Counted from the stretch's first letter, positions 33,826 through 43,774 are shown. The stretch is 64,000 nt of DNA from JBBIPA01 sp963775935 (GCA_963775935.1 CAVZKR010000004.1:372001-436000); one strand, 5' to 3'. Numbers and translations: made by a program. The notes: generated from the sequence alone by a model not told the origin.

Positions 33826-35394
33826 ATGCCAGAATCGACGATGAAACCTGACTCCATAGAAATTAACGAGCAGTTCCAGTATGCCCTGGACATGATGGAA
33901 TGCACCACCAAGCATATCTTTATTACCGGCAGGGCGGGTACAGGGAAATCAACGTTGCTTGAGTATTTCCGCAACAACACCAGCAGGAAAATCGTGATAC
34001 TGGCGCCTACCGGAGTAGCTGCTCTCAATGTAAAAGGTCAGACTATCCACTCGTTTTTTAAATTTAAGCCTGACGTGACGGTGGAAAAGGTAAAACAACT
34101 TCGCAGGAAAGACAGCGCTACCTCTATCTATAAACAGCTTGACGCTATTGTTATCGATGAAATCTCAATGGTCAGGGCGGACTTGCTCGATTGCGTGGAT
34201 ACATTTTTACGGTTGCATGGCTCTAGCAAGAAAGCGCCCTTTGGTGGTATTCAAATGATATTCGTCGGCGACCTCTATCAGTTGCCGCCAGTGGTGAGCG
34301 GTGACGAGAGGTCAGTGTTCTCGTCTGTTTACGAGACGCCCTACTTTTTCAGTGCCCGCGTTTTCGAACATCTGGATATGGAATTCATCGAGCTGGAAAA
34401 GGTTTACCGACAGCACGACGAGGAATTCATCAGTCTGCTCAACGCCATTCGCAACAACACCATCACCGACAAACACCTGGAGGTTCTGAACCAGCGTTAT
34501 CTTCCCGACTACGAACCAGACCAGAATGACTTTTACGTATACCTGAGCACAACCAACGACCTTGCCAACTCTATCAACAGAAAGCAATTAGACAAGCTCA
34601 CAGGCGCCATGTACACCCTTAACGGCAGAATCGATGGCGAGTTCGGCAAAGAATATTTACCTACAGCTATCGATCTGAAGATGAAGGCGGGAGCACAAAT
34701 CATGATGCTGACCAATGATGCCAACGGACGCTGGGTGAACGGCACTATCGGCAAGGTCATTGCTATCAAAATCGAAGGGGATAGCACACCGGTTATACGT
34801 GCCGAGCTGGCTAATGGTGAGGAAGTTCAAATTACTCCCTGGGTATGGCATATTTTCCGGTTCTTCATCGACGATGGGCACCTGCAATCTGATGTAGTAG
34901 GTACCTTTACTCAGTATCCCTTGATGCTGGCCTGGGCAGTGACCATACATAAAAGCCAGGGAAAAACGTTCGATAAAGTGATTATCGATATCGGCAGGGG
35001 CACCTTTGCCCACGGTCAAATGTACGTTGCCTTAAGCCGTTGCACCAGATTAGATGGCATTGTGCTCAAGAAACCAATCGCTAAAAAGAATATCTGGGCA
35101 GACTACAAGATAGTAAAGTTTTTAACGAAGTATCAATATCAGAAGGCAGATAAAGCCTGTTCGGTTGATGCCAAGGTTGCCATAATCGAAAAGGCGATAG
35201 CAGCCAGGTCGGCATTGCAGATTATCTACCTTAAACCCAATGATGAAAAGTCTAAAAGAATTATCGAGCCAACGTATGTTGGGGAGATGGAATTCAATGG
35301 TGTCAAATACCTGGGTGCTGAAGCCTTTTGTCGAACGCGGAATAAGGAGAGAGTTTTCCGGGTAGACCGGATGCTGGAGATAAAGGAGCTATAG
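33826..35394 (+). CDS. PIF1-like ATP-dependent DNA helicase with C-terminal WYL domain
   Basis: A 522-residue SF1B helicase. Walker A is GRAGTGKST (residues 35-43); the PIF1 hallmark APTGVAALNVKGQTIHSFF follows near 65, then Walker B VIDEISMVRADLLD, GDLYQLPPV, and the C-terminal SF1 motifs TIHKSQGKTFDKVIID and YVALSRCTRLDGI. The last 65 or so residues (LQIIYLKPNDEKSKRIIEP to VFRVDRMLEI) resemble a WYL domain, which in other proteins senses a nucleic acid or nucleotide ligand. The helicase part would unwind DNA 5'-3' in replication or repair; the WYL part may regulate it. The ribosome site is weak. Confidence 0.85.
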   Translation: MPESTMKPDSIEINEQFQYALDMMECTTKHIFITGRAGTGKSTLLEYFRNNTSRKIVILAPTGVAALNVKGQTIHSFFKFKPDVTVEKVKQLRRKDSATSIYKQLDAIVIDEISMVRADLLDCVDTFLRLHGSSKKAPFGGIQMIFVGDLYQLPPVVSGDERSVFSSVYETPYFFSARVFEHLDMEFIELEKVYRQHDEEFISLLNAIRNNTITDKHLEVLNQRYLPDYEPDQNDFYVYLSTTNDLANSINRKQLDKLTGAMYTLNGRIDGEFGKEYLPTAIDLKMKAGAQIMMLTNDANGRWVNGTIGKVIAIKIEGDSTPVIRAELANGEEVQITPWVWHIFRFFIDDGHLQSDVVGTFTQYPLMLAWAVTIHKSQGKTFDKVIIDIGRGTFAHGQMYVALSRCTRLDGIVLKKPIAKKNIWADYKIVKFLTKYQYQKADKACSVDAKVAIIEKAIAARSALQIIYLKPNDEKSKRIIEPTYVGEMEFNGVKYLGAEAFCRTRNKERVFRVDRMLEIKEL

Positions 35395-35407
35395 CATACC
35401 TCAGCGC

Positions 35408-38225
35408 CTAGGACTCTTGCTCTGCCGCTAATCCATCGATGTACACAGTATCATCCAGGCTTGGTGCTAATTTTGAATAGAGTGCTTCTACTGTCTCCGC
35501 AAATCGGCTCATTACCTCAGAGCGCTTTAGTTTCAGGCTCGCGGTCAGTTCTCCACGTTCAATCGACAGCTCACTCTTCAAAATCGCCCAGCGTTTCACC
35601 TGCTCAGGATGCGAGAGCTGTCTGTTAATCTCTACAATAGCTCGTTCTATCTTACTCAGCCAGCCGGGGTCATAACCAACACGAGATACCCAAAGGATAG
35701 CAGCGCAGAAGGGACGGGCATCGCCGACCAGCATCGCCTCGGTGACATTAGGAATGTTCTTCAGCATTGCTTCAATCTTAATAGGATGAATGTTCTTACC
35801 GTAAGAAGTGACAATAACCTCTTTCTTGCGACCGTGGAGGACGAGGCTATTTTCCGCTGTGATATATCCCAGGTCGCCGGTGTGTAGCCAGCCGTCATCA
35901 AAGGGAATACAAGTGTTTCCATTGAGATAACCACGTGCTACCTGCGGACCTTTCACCAGCACCTCACCATCCTCGGCGATGGAAATACTCGTGTCGGACA
36001 TTGGTTCACCAACGGTGGCAATCCTGTTCGCCCCCAGTTTGTTTACGGTCACCAGGGGCGCCTCGGTAAGTCCATAGGCGTTGTAGATTTCAATTCCTAA
36101 TTCCCTGAAATCACGTAGCAAGACTTCGCTCATGGGAGCCGAGCCGGCAATGAGCTGAGCGCAACGGTTGAGTCCAGCCTTCTTTAGCACAGCATGGCAG
36201 AGAAACTTACGCAGCAGTCGCCGTCTGAATCCTTCAGGCATGCTTATATAGCTTCTTCCCAACCCGGTCCTCAGCAGTGACTCCCAGATTTTCTCGTATA
36301 AACGCGGCACCGAGAAAAACACATGAGGCCGCACTTTCCGTAACGCATAGGGCAGGTCATCGATATCCTCGATAAAGTAAATATGAAAGGACGCCGGTGT
36401 ATAGTACGCCGAATAGTTAGCCAGCATCCCCTCGACAACATGGTTCATGGGCAGATAAGAAAGGTGAGACATCTCGGCATTGATGGCTCGCCACGAGTTC
36501 ATCACAGAGCAGGTGCTCTCCGCCATCCAGCGCAGTCCCTCATGGTCGAAGCACACGCCCTTGACCTGCCCGGTAGTTCCAGAGGTATATCTCACCGTTG
36601 CCAAGTCACCGAATGTTATCGGTGCAACGCTGGGTGACTTTGATACCTTTGCCCATTGCCATGAAGTTCTCCCAGGTAATGACCTTGCGAACAGGCATAA
36701 CCTTAGGATTCCTGCGGCAGAAGGATACCACGGGGATGCCAACTGCCAGCTCATCTAACCGCTCCAGAACATCGGGGGCACCTACGAAAAGCAGTTTAGA
36801 CTGGCTCGATGCCAGTATTTGCTCAATCTCAGTAGGCGGGCTGGTATTATACAGGGGGACACTGACAGCGCCAAGCAAGCCGATAGCCACATCAATGATG
36901 AGATAACGGGTGCTATTGAGACCAAGAAGCGCCACACGATCACCCTTGCCGACACCTGCGCTCTGCATTGCTGCCGCTGCAACCAGCATTTCATCTCTCA
37001 CGTGACGGGTGTCCTGTTTCACAATGCACCCGTCGATAATATCATAGTAGGTTACAGGCATGTTCCTGCTGCGGAGACGGAATAGAATTTGCTCGTGAAC
37101 TGTCCGCTCGGAGCGGTGCATAAAGCCTTTGGAGACAGCGAAATCCATCATAGCAGACAATACTTCCTGCCAGCGAAAATCATACTGCCCCATGAGGCGG
37201 TCACTATTGTCACGGAGAAAGCGACGGCGCTCGTTGAAATAGGGCACGATGGTCAATAGTGCATCGAGGACACCTTTGCCATCACGGTTCATCATTCCCT
37301 GTGCCTTGTAGCGGGCGCGGGTCGCCGGTACAGGCAACGGCAGAAACAATGGGCGGGGCAGCTTCAGATTCATACGCTTTTTCGCCCAGACACGCAGGAA
37401 CTCAATGAGTTCGCCAGCGGTAGGTAACTTTTCCCAGGGTACCACCAGATGAAAATTCAGCCCTTTCGCCTCAGGTACAAAGGTCAGTCTGGTAACAGCG
37501 TCAGCCACATAGTCCACCGGCACCATGTTAATTCGCAGCGAGGGGCTGACGGGGATTATGCGCGGGTGTCTGGTCAGATACAATCGGAGCGGGAAGTAGA
37601 GCGTGTTGAAGGTCTTTATAGCGCCTGTCCCGGAATCTCCCACCACCAGACCAGGGCGGAACACAGAAATCGGTAATTGACTCCTGGCTTGTTGCACAAG
37701 CCTTTCACCTTCGTATTTGGACACTTCATAGTTACTATAGAAACCACAGGTATCAGTGAGCGAGTCTTCGGGAACTGCACCCGTTTTACCACCGGCGACA
37801 TAGGCAGTGGAGACATGTGATAAACGCGTAAGTCCATGGTCACGGTGAACGTCATGGGCGAACTGCAGCACATTGGCAGTGCCGTCTACATTCGTTTTTC
37901 GCAGCTCGTTGAGCGGCGCATTGAGGCGTAAGTCCGCAGCAGTATGGATAATATGGGTTACCGTCCCCACCAGGTCATTGTAATCAGCTTCACCAAGTCC
38001 CAGACGTGGCTCAGATATATCTCCAGTGATAATTTTGACCCTGCCGCCGAGTGTCTGAATTAGCTCAGGCCAGTCCCACCAGGCTCGGGACAGCCGCCGA
38101 AGTGCCGCTTCTTTATCCTCAGCCCGCACCAAGGCCGCAATGCTATGATCAGTTTCCTTCACCAGGCGCAAAGCGATATGCGCCCCGAGAAAACCTGTGG
38201 CCCCCGTCAGTAATACTGTACCCAC
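35408..38225 (-). pseudogene. SDR reductase / AMP-dependent acyl-CoA synthetase fusion, frameshifted
   Basis: One gene of about 940 codons in two frames. The 5' part (38225 to 36606) starts at GTG with TVLLTGATGFLGAHIAL, an NAD-binding thioester-reductase-like SDR, then enters an adenylation domain (GVGKGDRVALLGLNSTRYL). After a frame change near 36625-36640 the 3' part (to 35408) continues with VRYTSGTTGQVKGV, YNAYGLTEAP, DGWLHTGDLGYI and GRKKEVIVTSYGKNI, all motifs of fatty acyl-CoA ligases. The order reductase-then-ligase reverses that of carboxylic acid reductases, and no carrier domain is seen. If the frameshift is real the protein ends within the ligase domain; a single-base assembly error is equally possible. 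Confidence 0.8.
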
Positions 38226-38388
38226 TACTCGCTACCTCTCATCTCAACTGCAAAAATTTCCTCATTATACGCTTATCGCTTGATTCGCTCAAAACGATAA
38301 TGGCTGGTAATGAGATGTAGTAATGAGCTAGTTGCCAACGTAGTGTTTTCAAAAAATAGTGGCTGTTTTTATTCGAAGCTTTTTCCTA

Positions 38389-38394
38389 TATAAT
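38389..38394 (+). promoter_or_regulatory. Candidate -10 box
   Basis: TATAAT at 38389-38394, about 70 bp before the start at 38463. The -35 region is T-rich without a good TTGACA match, so this is only a partial promoter call. Confidence 0.35.
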
Positions 38395-38462
38395 AATCTT
38401 GCTGTGAATCGTATGCTCTACATCACCTGAAGTTATTGCTGAAAAATCAAAGGAGAATAACT

Positions 38463-38957
38463 ATGGAGAAACACAGTGGCGAAACAACGCAATGCTGCCC
38501 GAAGTTCGACCCCGCACCGTGGGATGAAAAGGAAATCATCTGGAAAGACAAGCTCTTCATTAAAGATTCTATAAAGCAGTTTATGCATATGCCACTGCCG
38601 AGCGTCTTTGCCAAAACGGTAGGGAAAATGTGGCAAAAAATACAGGACGCAGGAGCGAATCCAGACATCAAAGACTTCCTGATGCTTTCTTACGACCCAT
38701 CGCCCTGGAAAAGCGAACTTTATATCAACGTTACCAAAGAAGTTCCGGATGCTGAAAACATCAAGCTTTCAGGCACCTACATTAGCAAAGTTTTTGACGG
38801 ACCGTATAATGCCGTGCCTAAATGGATCAAAGAAATGGATCGATATATAATCCAAAAAGGCAAAAGGGTGAAGAAATATTATTTTTATTTCACAACGTGC
38901 CCCAAATGCGCCAAAATTTACGGCAAGAACTATGTGGTAGTATTTGCAGAAGTGTAA
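38463..38957 (+). CDS. Conserved hypothetical protein with CPKC motif (GyrI-like hydrolase-annotated family)
   Basis: A 164-residue soluble protein. ATG 38463 has AAAGGAG 8 bp upstream and is preferred over the in-frame ATG at 38436. It begins EKHSGETTQCCPKFDPAPWD and ends FTTCPKCAKIYGKNYVVV; between them lie EVPDAENIKLSGTYISKVFDGPY. I recall this N- and C-terminal pattern from a widespread bacterial and archaeal family annotated loosely as hydrolase or GyrI-like; no activity is established to my knowledge. The two cysteine pairs could bind metal. The histidine kinase follows on the same strand after about 60 bp. Confidence 0.65.
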   Translation: MEKHSGETTQCCPKFDPAPWDEKEIIWKDKLFIKDSIKQFMHMPLPSVFAKTVGKMWQKIQDAGANPDIKDFLMLSYDPSPWKSELYINVTKEVPDAENIKLSGTYISKVFDGPYNAVPKWIKEMDRYIIQKGKRVKKYYFYFTTCPKCAKIYGKNYVVVFAEV

Positions 38958-39016
38958 TAAGAGAATATATAACACCAGAATCAACGAAATCAGGCAATGA
39001 AGAAGCCGGTACAGAT

Positions 39017-40171
39017 ATGAAAAGCCTCAACAAAAATAAGCTCCATGAATTAACCTGGAGTCTGAGCGAAAGAGTAAAGGAACTTAACTGTCTGTATAGC
39101 ATTTCTCGTCTTGCAGAGAATGGCAATGCCTCTTTAGATAGTATTCTCCAGGGCGTTGTCGATGTAATCCCGCCGGCATGGCAGTATCCCGAAGACACCT
39201 GTGCTCGTATAAGGTTAAAAAAGAGACAATTTGAAACGGCAAATTTCAAAGAGACGCCGTGGAAGCAAGAACAATTTATAAAAATTAACGGTAAGCGGTT
39301 TGGTACACTGGAAGTATGTTATTTAAATAAAAAGCTCGAATCTGATGAAGGACCATTTCTTAAGGAGGAGCGTTATTTGCTCAATGCGATTGCAGAGAGA
39401 GTCGGGCATATCATTGAACGAAAAATTGCTGCAAATAATTTACGGATGCTTTATCAGAAGGAACGAGAACTACGTAAAAAGCTTGAAAAGGAAATGCAGG
39501 TCAGGGTGGATTTCAGCAGAAAGCTGGTACATGAATTGAAAACCCCGCTCACTTCTTTAATAGCTACCAGCCAGTTGCTCCATGATGAAACGCAAGGCAG
39601 CAAGCTGGAAAAACTGGCGCGATATATTCTGGGAAGTGCCAGTAATTTGAATAATCGAATTGAGGATCTCTATGATATTACCAGAGGGGAAATCGGTCAG
39701 CTTAAACTGGTCCCAAAAAAGGTAAATATTGAGCAGTTGATCCGTTCACTGATGGAAGAAACACGTGCTCTTTCACAACAATATAACATTTCTGTTGATC
39801 TTCAAATAAAAAGGGGACTGCCGTATGTACTTGTTGACCCTGACCGCATACGGCAAATTATGTTGAATCTGATAAACAATGTCTGTAAGCATGCTAAGGA
39901 AGGGAAAAGGGTTACTATCAAGGTATCCAGGAAAGCGGATATGTTAGTTATCGAAGTCAAGGATTATGGGCCTGGTATTCCAGTAGTGAGGCAGCGTACG
40001 ATTTTCAAACCTGGGTATCAGCTCGCATACCATGAAGAGCGTTCAGGTGGCCTTGGTATTGGTCTCGCATTGTGTAAAACCCTTGTGGAACTTCATGGTG
40101 GAACGATATGCTTACAAAGTAAGGTTGGCAAGGGGTCTAGCTTTTTCTTTACAATACCTGTGGTGAAATGA
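39017..40171 (+). CDS. Sensor histidine kinase (soluble, GAF-like sensor)
   Basis: A 384-residue kinase without membrane helices. Residues 1-135 resemble a GAF-type sensor (LYSISRLAENGNASLDSI near 27), followed by a coiled stretch to about 165. The phosphoacceptor is H172 in KLVHELKTPLTSL; the ATP domain shows N box RIRQIMLNLINNVCKHA, G1 VKDYGPGIP and G2 GGLGIGLALCKTL. ATG 39017 is chosen because the upstream extension overlaps the preceding gene in another frame; the ribosome site is poor. It would sense a cytoplasmic signal and phosphorylate the response regulator encoded 33 bp downstream, which is frameshifted here. Confidence 0.85.
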   Translation: MKSLNKNKLHELTWSLSERVKELNCLYSISRLAENGNASLDSILQGVVDVIPPAWQYPEDTCARIRLKKRQFETANFKETPWKQEQFIKINGKRFGTLEVCYLNKKLESDEGPFLKEERYLLNAIAERVGHIIERKIAANNLRMLYQKERELRKKLEKEMQVRVDFSRKLVHELKTPLTSLIATSQLLHDETQGSKLEKLARYILGSASNLNNRIEDLYDITRGEIGQLKLVPKKVNIEQLIRSLMEETRALSQQYNISVDLQIKRGLPYVLVDPDRIRQIMLNLINNVCKHAKEGKRVTIKVSRKADMLVIEVKDYGPGIPVVRQRTIFKPGYQLAYHEERSGGLGIGLALCKTLVELHGGTICLQSKVGKGSSFFFTIPVVK

Positions 40172-40204
40172 AGAAGGGAGGGCTATTTATAGCTTTTATG
40201 TAGT

Positions 40205-40887
40205 ATGAAAGTACTGGTAATAGAAGACGAAAAAAGCATAATAGATGCCATCAATGTTGCTTTCGAATTCCGCTGGTCCGGTGTTAATCTGATAGCTGCC
40301 ACAACTGGACGAGAAGGGATAAACCTTGTAAAAAAAGAGTCTCCCGACATGTCGTTATGCTGGACATAAACCTGCCGGATATGAGCGGTTTTAACGTATT
40401 AAAAAAAATCCGAGAGTTTTCCTCCGTTCCGGTCATTATTTTAACCGTGCGGTCTGATGATGAAGATATACTTAAAGGGCTTGAATCTGGAGCCGACGAC
40501 TATATCGTTAAGCCTTTCAATTACCTGACGCTACTAGCCCGCGTGAAAGCTGTGCTCAGACGTTCGGAGAAACCACCGTTAAAAAATGCTTTCAGTTCAG
40601 CCGTGAGTCCTCGCATTAAAATCGATTTTATAAACCAAAAAGTCAGGATTGATAATCGGCTGGTCAAGTTAACACCCGTAGAATACCGACTCCTTATTTT
40701 ATTGGTGAAAAATAAAGATAAAGTAGTATCGTACAAGCACATTATGGAAGAGATCTGGGAAAAGGATTTAGAAGACGCTTACGAGAATATCCGTATTTAT
40801 GTACGACGTCTCCGGAAAAAATTGAATGATATTCCTCCAACTATGATTTTGAACAAACATGGAACAGGATACATGTTTAAAAGTTAA
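40205..40887 (+). pseudogene. OmpR-type response regulator, frameshifted in the receiver domain
   Basis: The frame starts at ATG 40205 (KVLVIEDEKSIIDAI, the acidic pocket) and reaches KKESPDM, then shifts. The next frame resumes with VVMLDINLPDMSGFN, which holds the phosphoacceptor Asp, then EIYLRVL-free linker and the winged-helix DNA-binding domain (VEYRLLILLVKNKDKVVSY, ENIRIYVRRLRKKL). One base is missing at about 40345. An internal ATG at 40357 could give a 176-residue product lacking the first receiver strand and acidic pocket. It pairs with the kinase upstream. Real lesion or assembly error cannot be told apart. Confidence 0.8.
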
Positions 40888-41124
40888 CAAATCGTATGTC
40901 TCCCAAATGATAGTTCTCTCAGATATGTTTTTCGAACAGATTAAAAAACGATTAGTCACTTCTCACTCGCTCAAACTATTTTACTTAGTCGTCTAATAAG
41001 CATTAGCTAAATACCTGTTACACATGAGCGCAATCAGTTTACGCGCCCCATTTGTATCCAAATATTGTTTTTTGAAATATTTGCTTGCATTATAATTGTT
41101 AATAAATAGTAATTAAATATATTA

Positions 41125-41168
41125 TTGACAACTTTTTGTCCATTATTGTATAGTATCCACATGCGGAT
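41125..41168 (+). promoter_or_regulatory. nrpR promoter with two operator-like palindromes
   Basis: TTGACA (41125-41130), 18 bp, TATAGT (41149-41154). GACAA-CTTT-TTGTC (41127-41140) overlaps the -35 box, and ATCCACATGCGGAT (41155-41168), an imperfect palindrome, covers the expected start of transcription. Both positions suit a repressor, possibly NrpR itself. The sequences do not match the GGAA-N6-TTCC operator I know from Methanococcus. Confidence 0.55.
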
Positions 41169-41198
41169 ATCGGCAAGCAATTACCGCTATTTAATACG

Positions 41199-42212
41199 AT
41201 GACATTTACATTGCAACAAGATGTGGAGAGGAAAACCCTCTCGATTCTCAAAGTGCTCAGCAGTACAGGAAAGCCTGCCGGTTCCCGGGTAATTGCTCAG
41301 CGGCTAAATGACTATGGACTTGAACTCGGCGAGAGAGCGATACGATATCATCTTAAGCTTACCGATGAGCGCGGTCTTACCAAACTGGTTACCGACCGGG
41401 ATGGACGTACCATTACCGAGAAGGGTTTGCATGAGATTGAAAAGGCGCTGGTAAAGGACAAGGTTGGTTTTGCCATATCACGGATAGAGCTGTTAGCCTT
41501 CCGTACCGATTTTGATTGTGAAAATAATTGCGGTGTGGTGCCGGTTAATATTTCTTTATTTCCAACAAAGAAATTCGGCAAAGCTCTTCAAGCTATGGCG
41601 CCCGTTTTTAAAAGTGGCTTGTGCGGCAGTAATCTGGTGGCGGTAGCAAAAGCAGGTCAACAAATAGGTGATTTTATTATTCCCAGAGGCGCTATTGGAT
41701 TTGCTACCATCTGCAGCGTCGTTGTGAACGGTACTCTCCTCAAAGCGGGTATTCCCATGGATTCTAAATTCGGCGGGCTGCTACAAATGAAAAATTTTAA
41801 ACCAGTTCGTTTTACTCAAATCATTCACTACAGCGGTTGCTCGCTCGATCCTTCCGAGATATTTATTAAAGCTAGAATGACTTCTGTAAGGGAAGCTATC
41901 CGTTCCGGCGATGGTGAGATACTGGCTAATTTTCGGGAAATACCAGCCATTTGCCGCTCTCTTGCTGAGAATGTCATCGCTGGATTGAAGCGAAATAAGT
42001 TTAACGGTGTGCTTATTATGGGAAAGACCAGTGAGAAGATATGCGAGATCGATTTAGACCTGAACAAAATAGGTGTTGTTCTACTCGGGGGATTGAATCC
42101 TATCGCTGCTGCCACAGAAGCTGGCATCGAAGCCGAGGTTCATGGTATGAGTACTGTCGTTGACTACGGGAGCCTGATTAATTATCGAGAGGTTTTGAAT
42201 AGATTTAGTTAG
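41199..42212 (+). CDS. nrpR: NrpR-like transcriptional regulator (winged helix + DUF128/NRD domain)
   Basis: A 337-residue regulator. Residues 6-75 form a winged helix (TLSILKVLSSTGKPAGSRVI, then LGERAIRYHLKLTDERGLT). The rest is one NRD/DUF128 domain, seen in GVVPVNISLFPTKKFGKA, IPRGAIGFATICSVVVNG and VLLGGLNPIAAATEAGIEA. In methanogens NrpR represses nitrogen-assimilation genes and is released by 2-oxoglutarate; homologues occur in Dehalococcoides. Glutamate dehydrogenase follows at 70 bp, which fits control of ammonium assimilation. Many NrpR proteins carry two NRD domains; this one has a single copy. The promoter palindromes suggest autoregulation. Confidence 0.85.
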   Translation: MTFTLQQDVERKTLSILKVLSSTGKPAGSRVIAQRLNDYGLELGERAIRYHLKLTDERGLTKLVTDRDGRTITEKGLHEIEKALVKDKVGFAISRIELLAFRTDFDCENNCGVVPVNISLFPTKKFGKALQAMAPVFKSGLCGSNLVAVAKAGQQIGDFIIPRGAIGFATICSVVVNGTLLKAGIPMDSKFGGLLQMKNFKPVRFTQIIHYSGCSLDPSEIFIKARMTSVREAIRSGDGEILANFREIPAICRSLAENVIAGLKRNKFNGVLIMGKTSEKICEIDLDLNKIGVVLLGGLNPIAAATEAGIEAEVHGMSTVVDYGSLINYREVLNRFS

Positions 42213-42282
42213 CATTTTTCCAGACAAATGAAAACAATGCAAAATTTAAATTCCAGCTTTTAATTTAATAAGGAGGATACAA

Positions 42283-43566
42283 ATGGTACAAACTGCTTTA
42301 CCCAAGGCCGAAACAAAAGGTACAACTGAAAATCCATTTGAGATAGTGAAAAGGCAGGTAGACAAATGTGCTGAAATTATCAACCTGGACCCTGAAGTAA
42401 CAGCGTTATTGAAGAGCCCGTTGAAAGAGCTTCATGTGTCTTTACCAGTTCGTATGGACGATGGTTCGGTGAAGACATTTCAGGGCTTCAGAGTTCAATA
42501 CAACGATGCGCGGGGACCCGGTAAAGGTGGCATCCGGTTTCATCCCAAGGAGACTATCGATACTGTCCGTGCTCTGGCAGGTTGGATGACCTGGAAATGT
42601 TCTCTGCTTGATTTGCCTTTAGGTGGAGCCAAGGGGGGTATCATTTGCAATCCCAAGGAGCTCTCCTCTAATGAACTGGAACGGTTGAGTCGTGCCTATA
42701 TTAGAAGCGTCTATCAGTTCATAGGACCTGATAAAGATGTGCCAGCTCCAGATGTCTATACCAATCCGCAAATCATGGCTTGGATGACTGACGAATACTC
42801 GGTTATAACCGGGAAACCACAGTTCGGTGTTATAACAGGAAAACCATTATGCATAGGTGGTTCCCCAGGCAGAGATGATGCTACAGCCCGAGGTGGTATG
42901 TACACTATCCGAGAAGCAGCGAAGACTATCGGTCTAGACTTACGGAAAGCTACAGTTGCTATACAGGGGTATGGTAACGCTGGATACTACGCAGCTAAAT
43001 TATGCAAGGAAATGTTTGGATGCAGAGTCATTGCTGCTTGTGATAGCAGAGGCGGGGTCTATTATGAAGCCGGGCTTGACCCTGAGAAAGCATACCAGTG
43101 CAAGGCATCTAATGGTTCAATATGCAGTCTATTAGATGTTGAACATATTTCCAATGACGATATTCTATCTTTAGACGTGGATATCTTGATACCAGCAGCT
43201 ATCGAAAATGTTATAACAGCGAAGAATGCACACGAAATCAAGGCTAAGATTATCGCTGAGCTGGCAAATGGACCGACGACGCCAGAAGCCGATGACATTC
43301 TCTTTTCCGCCGGTATACATGTAATACCAGATTTCCTGTGCAATGCTGGCGGTGTTACCGTCTCGTACTTTGAAATGGTTCAGAACGCATATATGTACAG
43401 ATGGGACGCTGAGGAAGTCTATGAAAAGCTGGATAAGCGCATTACCGCGGCATATCATGCAGTACTGAATACAAGCCGTCAATACAATATCAATATGCGC
43501 CAGGCTGCCTATGTTGTAGCAGTAAAACGCGTTGTAGATGCCATGAAGACCAGAGGATGGGTTTAA
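42283..43566 (+). CDS. gdhA: Glutamate dehydrogenase
   Basis: A 427-residue Glu/Leu/Phe/Val dehydrogenase that interconverts 2-oxoglutarate plus ammonium and glutamate. Visible signatures are GPGKGGIRFHP, LPLGGAKGGI with the catalytic lysine, PAPDVYTNPQIMAW, the nucleotide fold VAIQGYGNAGYYAA, and AELANGPTTPEADDIL with PDFLCNAGGVTVSYFE. The size and motifs are those of the hexameric small GDH class. ATG follows AAGGAGG. Its place behind nrpR suggests nitrogen control, and a small cysteine protein is encoded 58 bp downstream. Confidence 0.95.
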   Translation: MVQTALPKAETKGTTENPFEIVKRQVDKCAEIINLDPEVTALLKSPLKELHVSLPVRMDDGSVKTFQGFRVQYNDARGPGKGGIRFHPKETIDTVRALAGWMTWKCSLLDLPLGGAKGGIICNPKELSSNELERLSRAYIRSVYQFIGPDKDVPAPDVYTNPQIMAWMTDEYSVITGKPQFGVITGKPLCIGGSPGRDDATARGGMYTIREAAKTIGLDLRKATVAIQGYGNAGYYAAKLCKEMFGCRVIAACDSRGGVYYEAGLDPEKAYQCKASNGSICSLLDVEHISNDDILSLDVDILIPAAIENVITAKNAHEIKAKIIAELANGPTTPEADDILFSAGIHVIPDFLCNAGGVTVSYFEMVQNAYMYRWDAEEVYEKLDKRITAAYHAVLNTSRQYNINMRQAAYVVAVKRVVDAMKTRGWV

Positions 43567-43624
43567 AGTTACTCAACGAATTTACACTTAGTCCAGTTTT
43601 GAACTGTGTTATAAGGAGGCAAAT

Positions 43625-43774
43625 ATGAAAAACTGCTCATTAAAAGATAAGGATTATCTTGGTAACTGCGAATTTTGCAATGAGCGGACATACTGCATGC
43701 TTCGCGATATCATGGAGAAGTTGCAGGACCTGGAATTTAAGATTGCGAGAATGAAAGCAGAAACGGTAAGCTAG
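43625..43774 (+). CDS. Small cysteine-containing protein (49 residues)
   Basis: A short gene with a perfect ribosome site (AAGGAGG, 8 bp before ATG). The product starts MKNCSLKDKDYLGNCEFC and continues with a third and fourth cysteine (CNERTYCML), then a charged helix to the end. The spacing C4, C15, C18, C24 could bind zinc or an Fe-S cluster. It follows gdhA on the same strand and may belong to its transcript. I do not recognise the family. Confidence 0.6.
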   Translation: MKNCSLKDKDYLGNCEFCNERTYCMLRDIMEKLQDLEFKIARMKAETVS

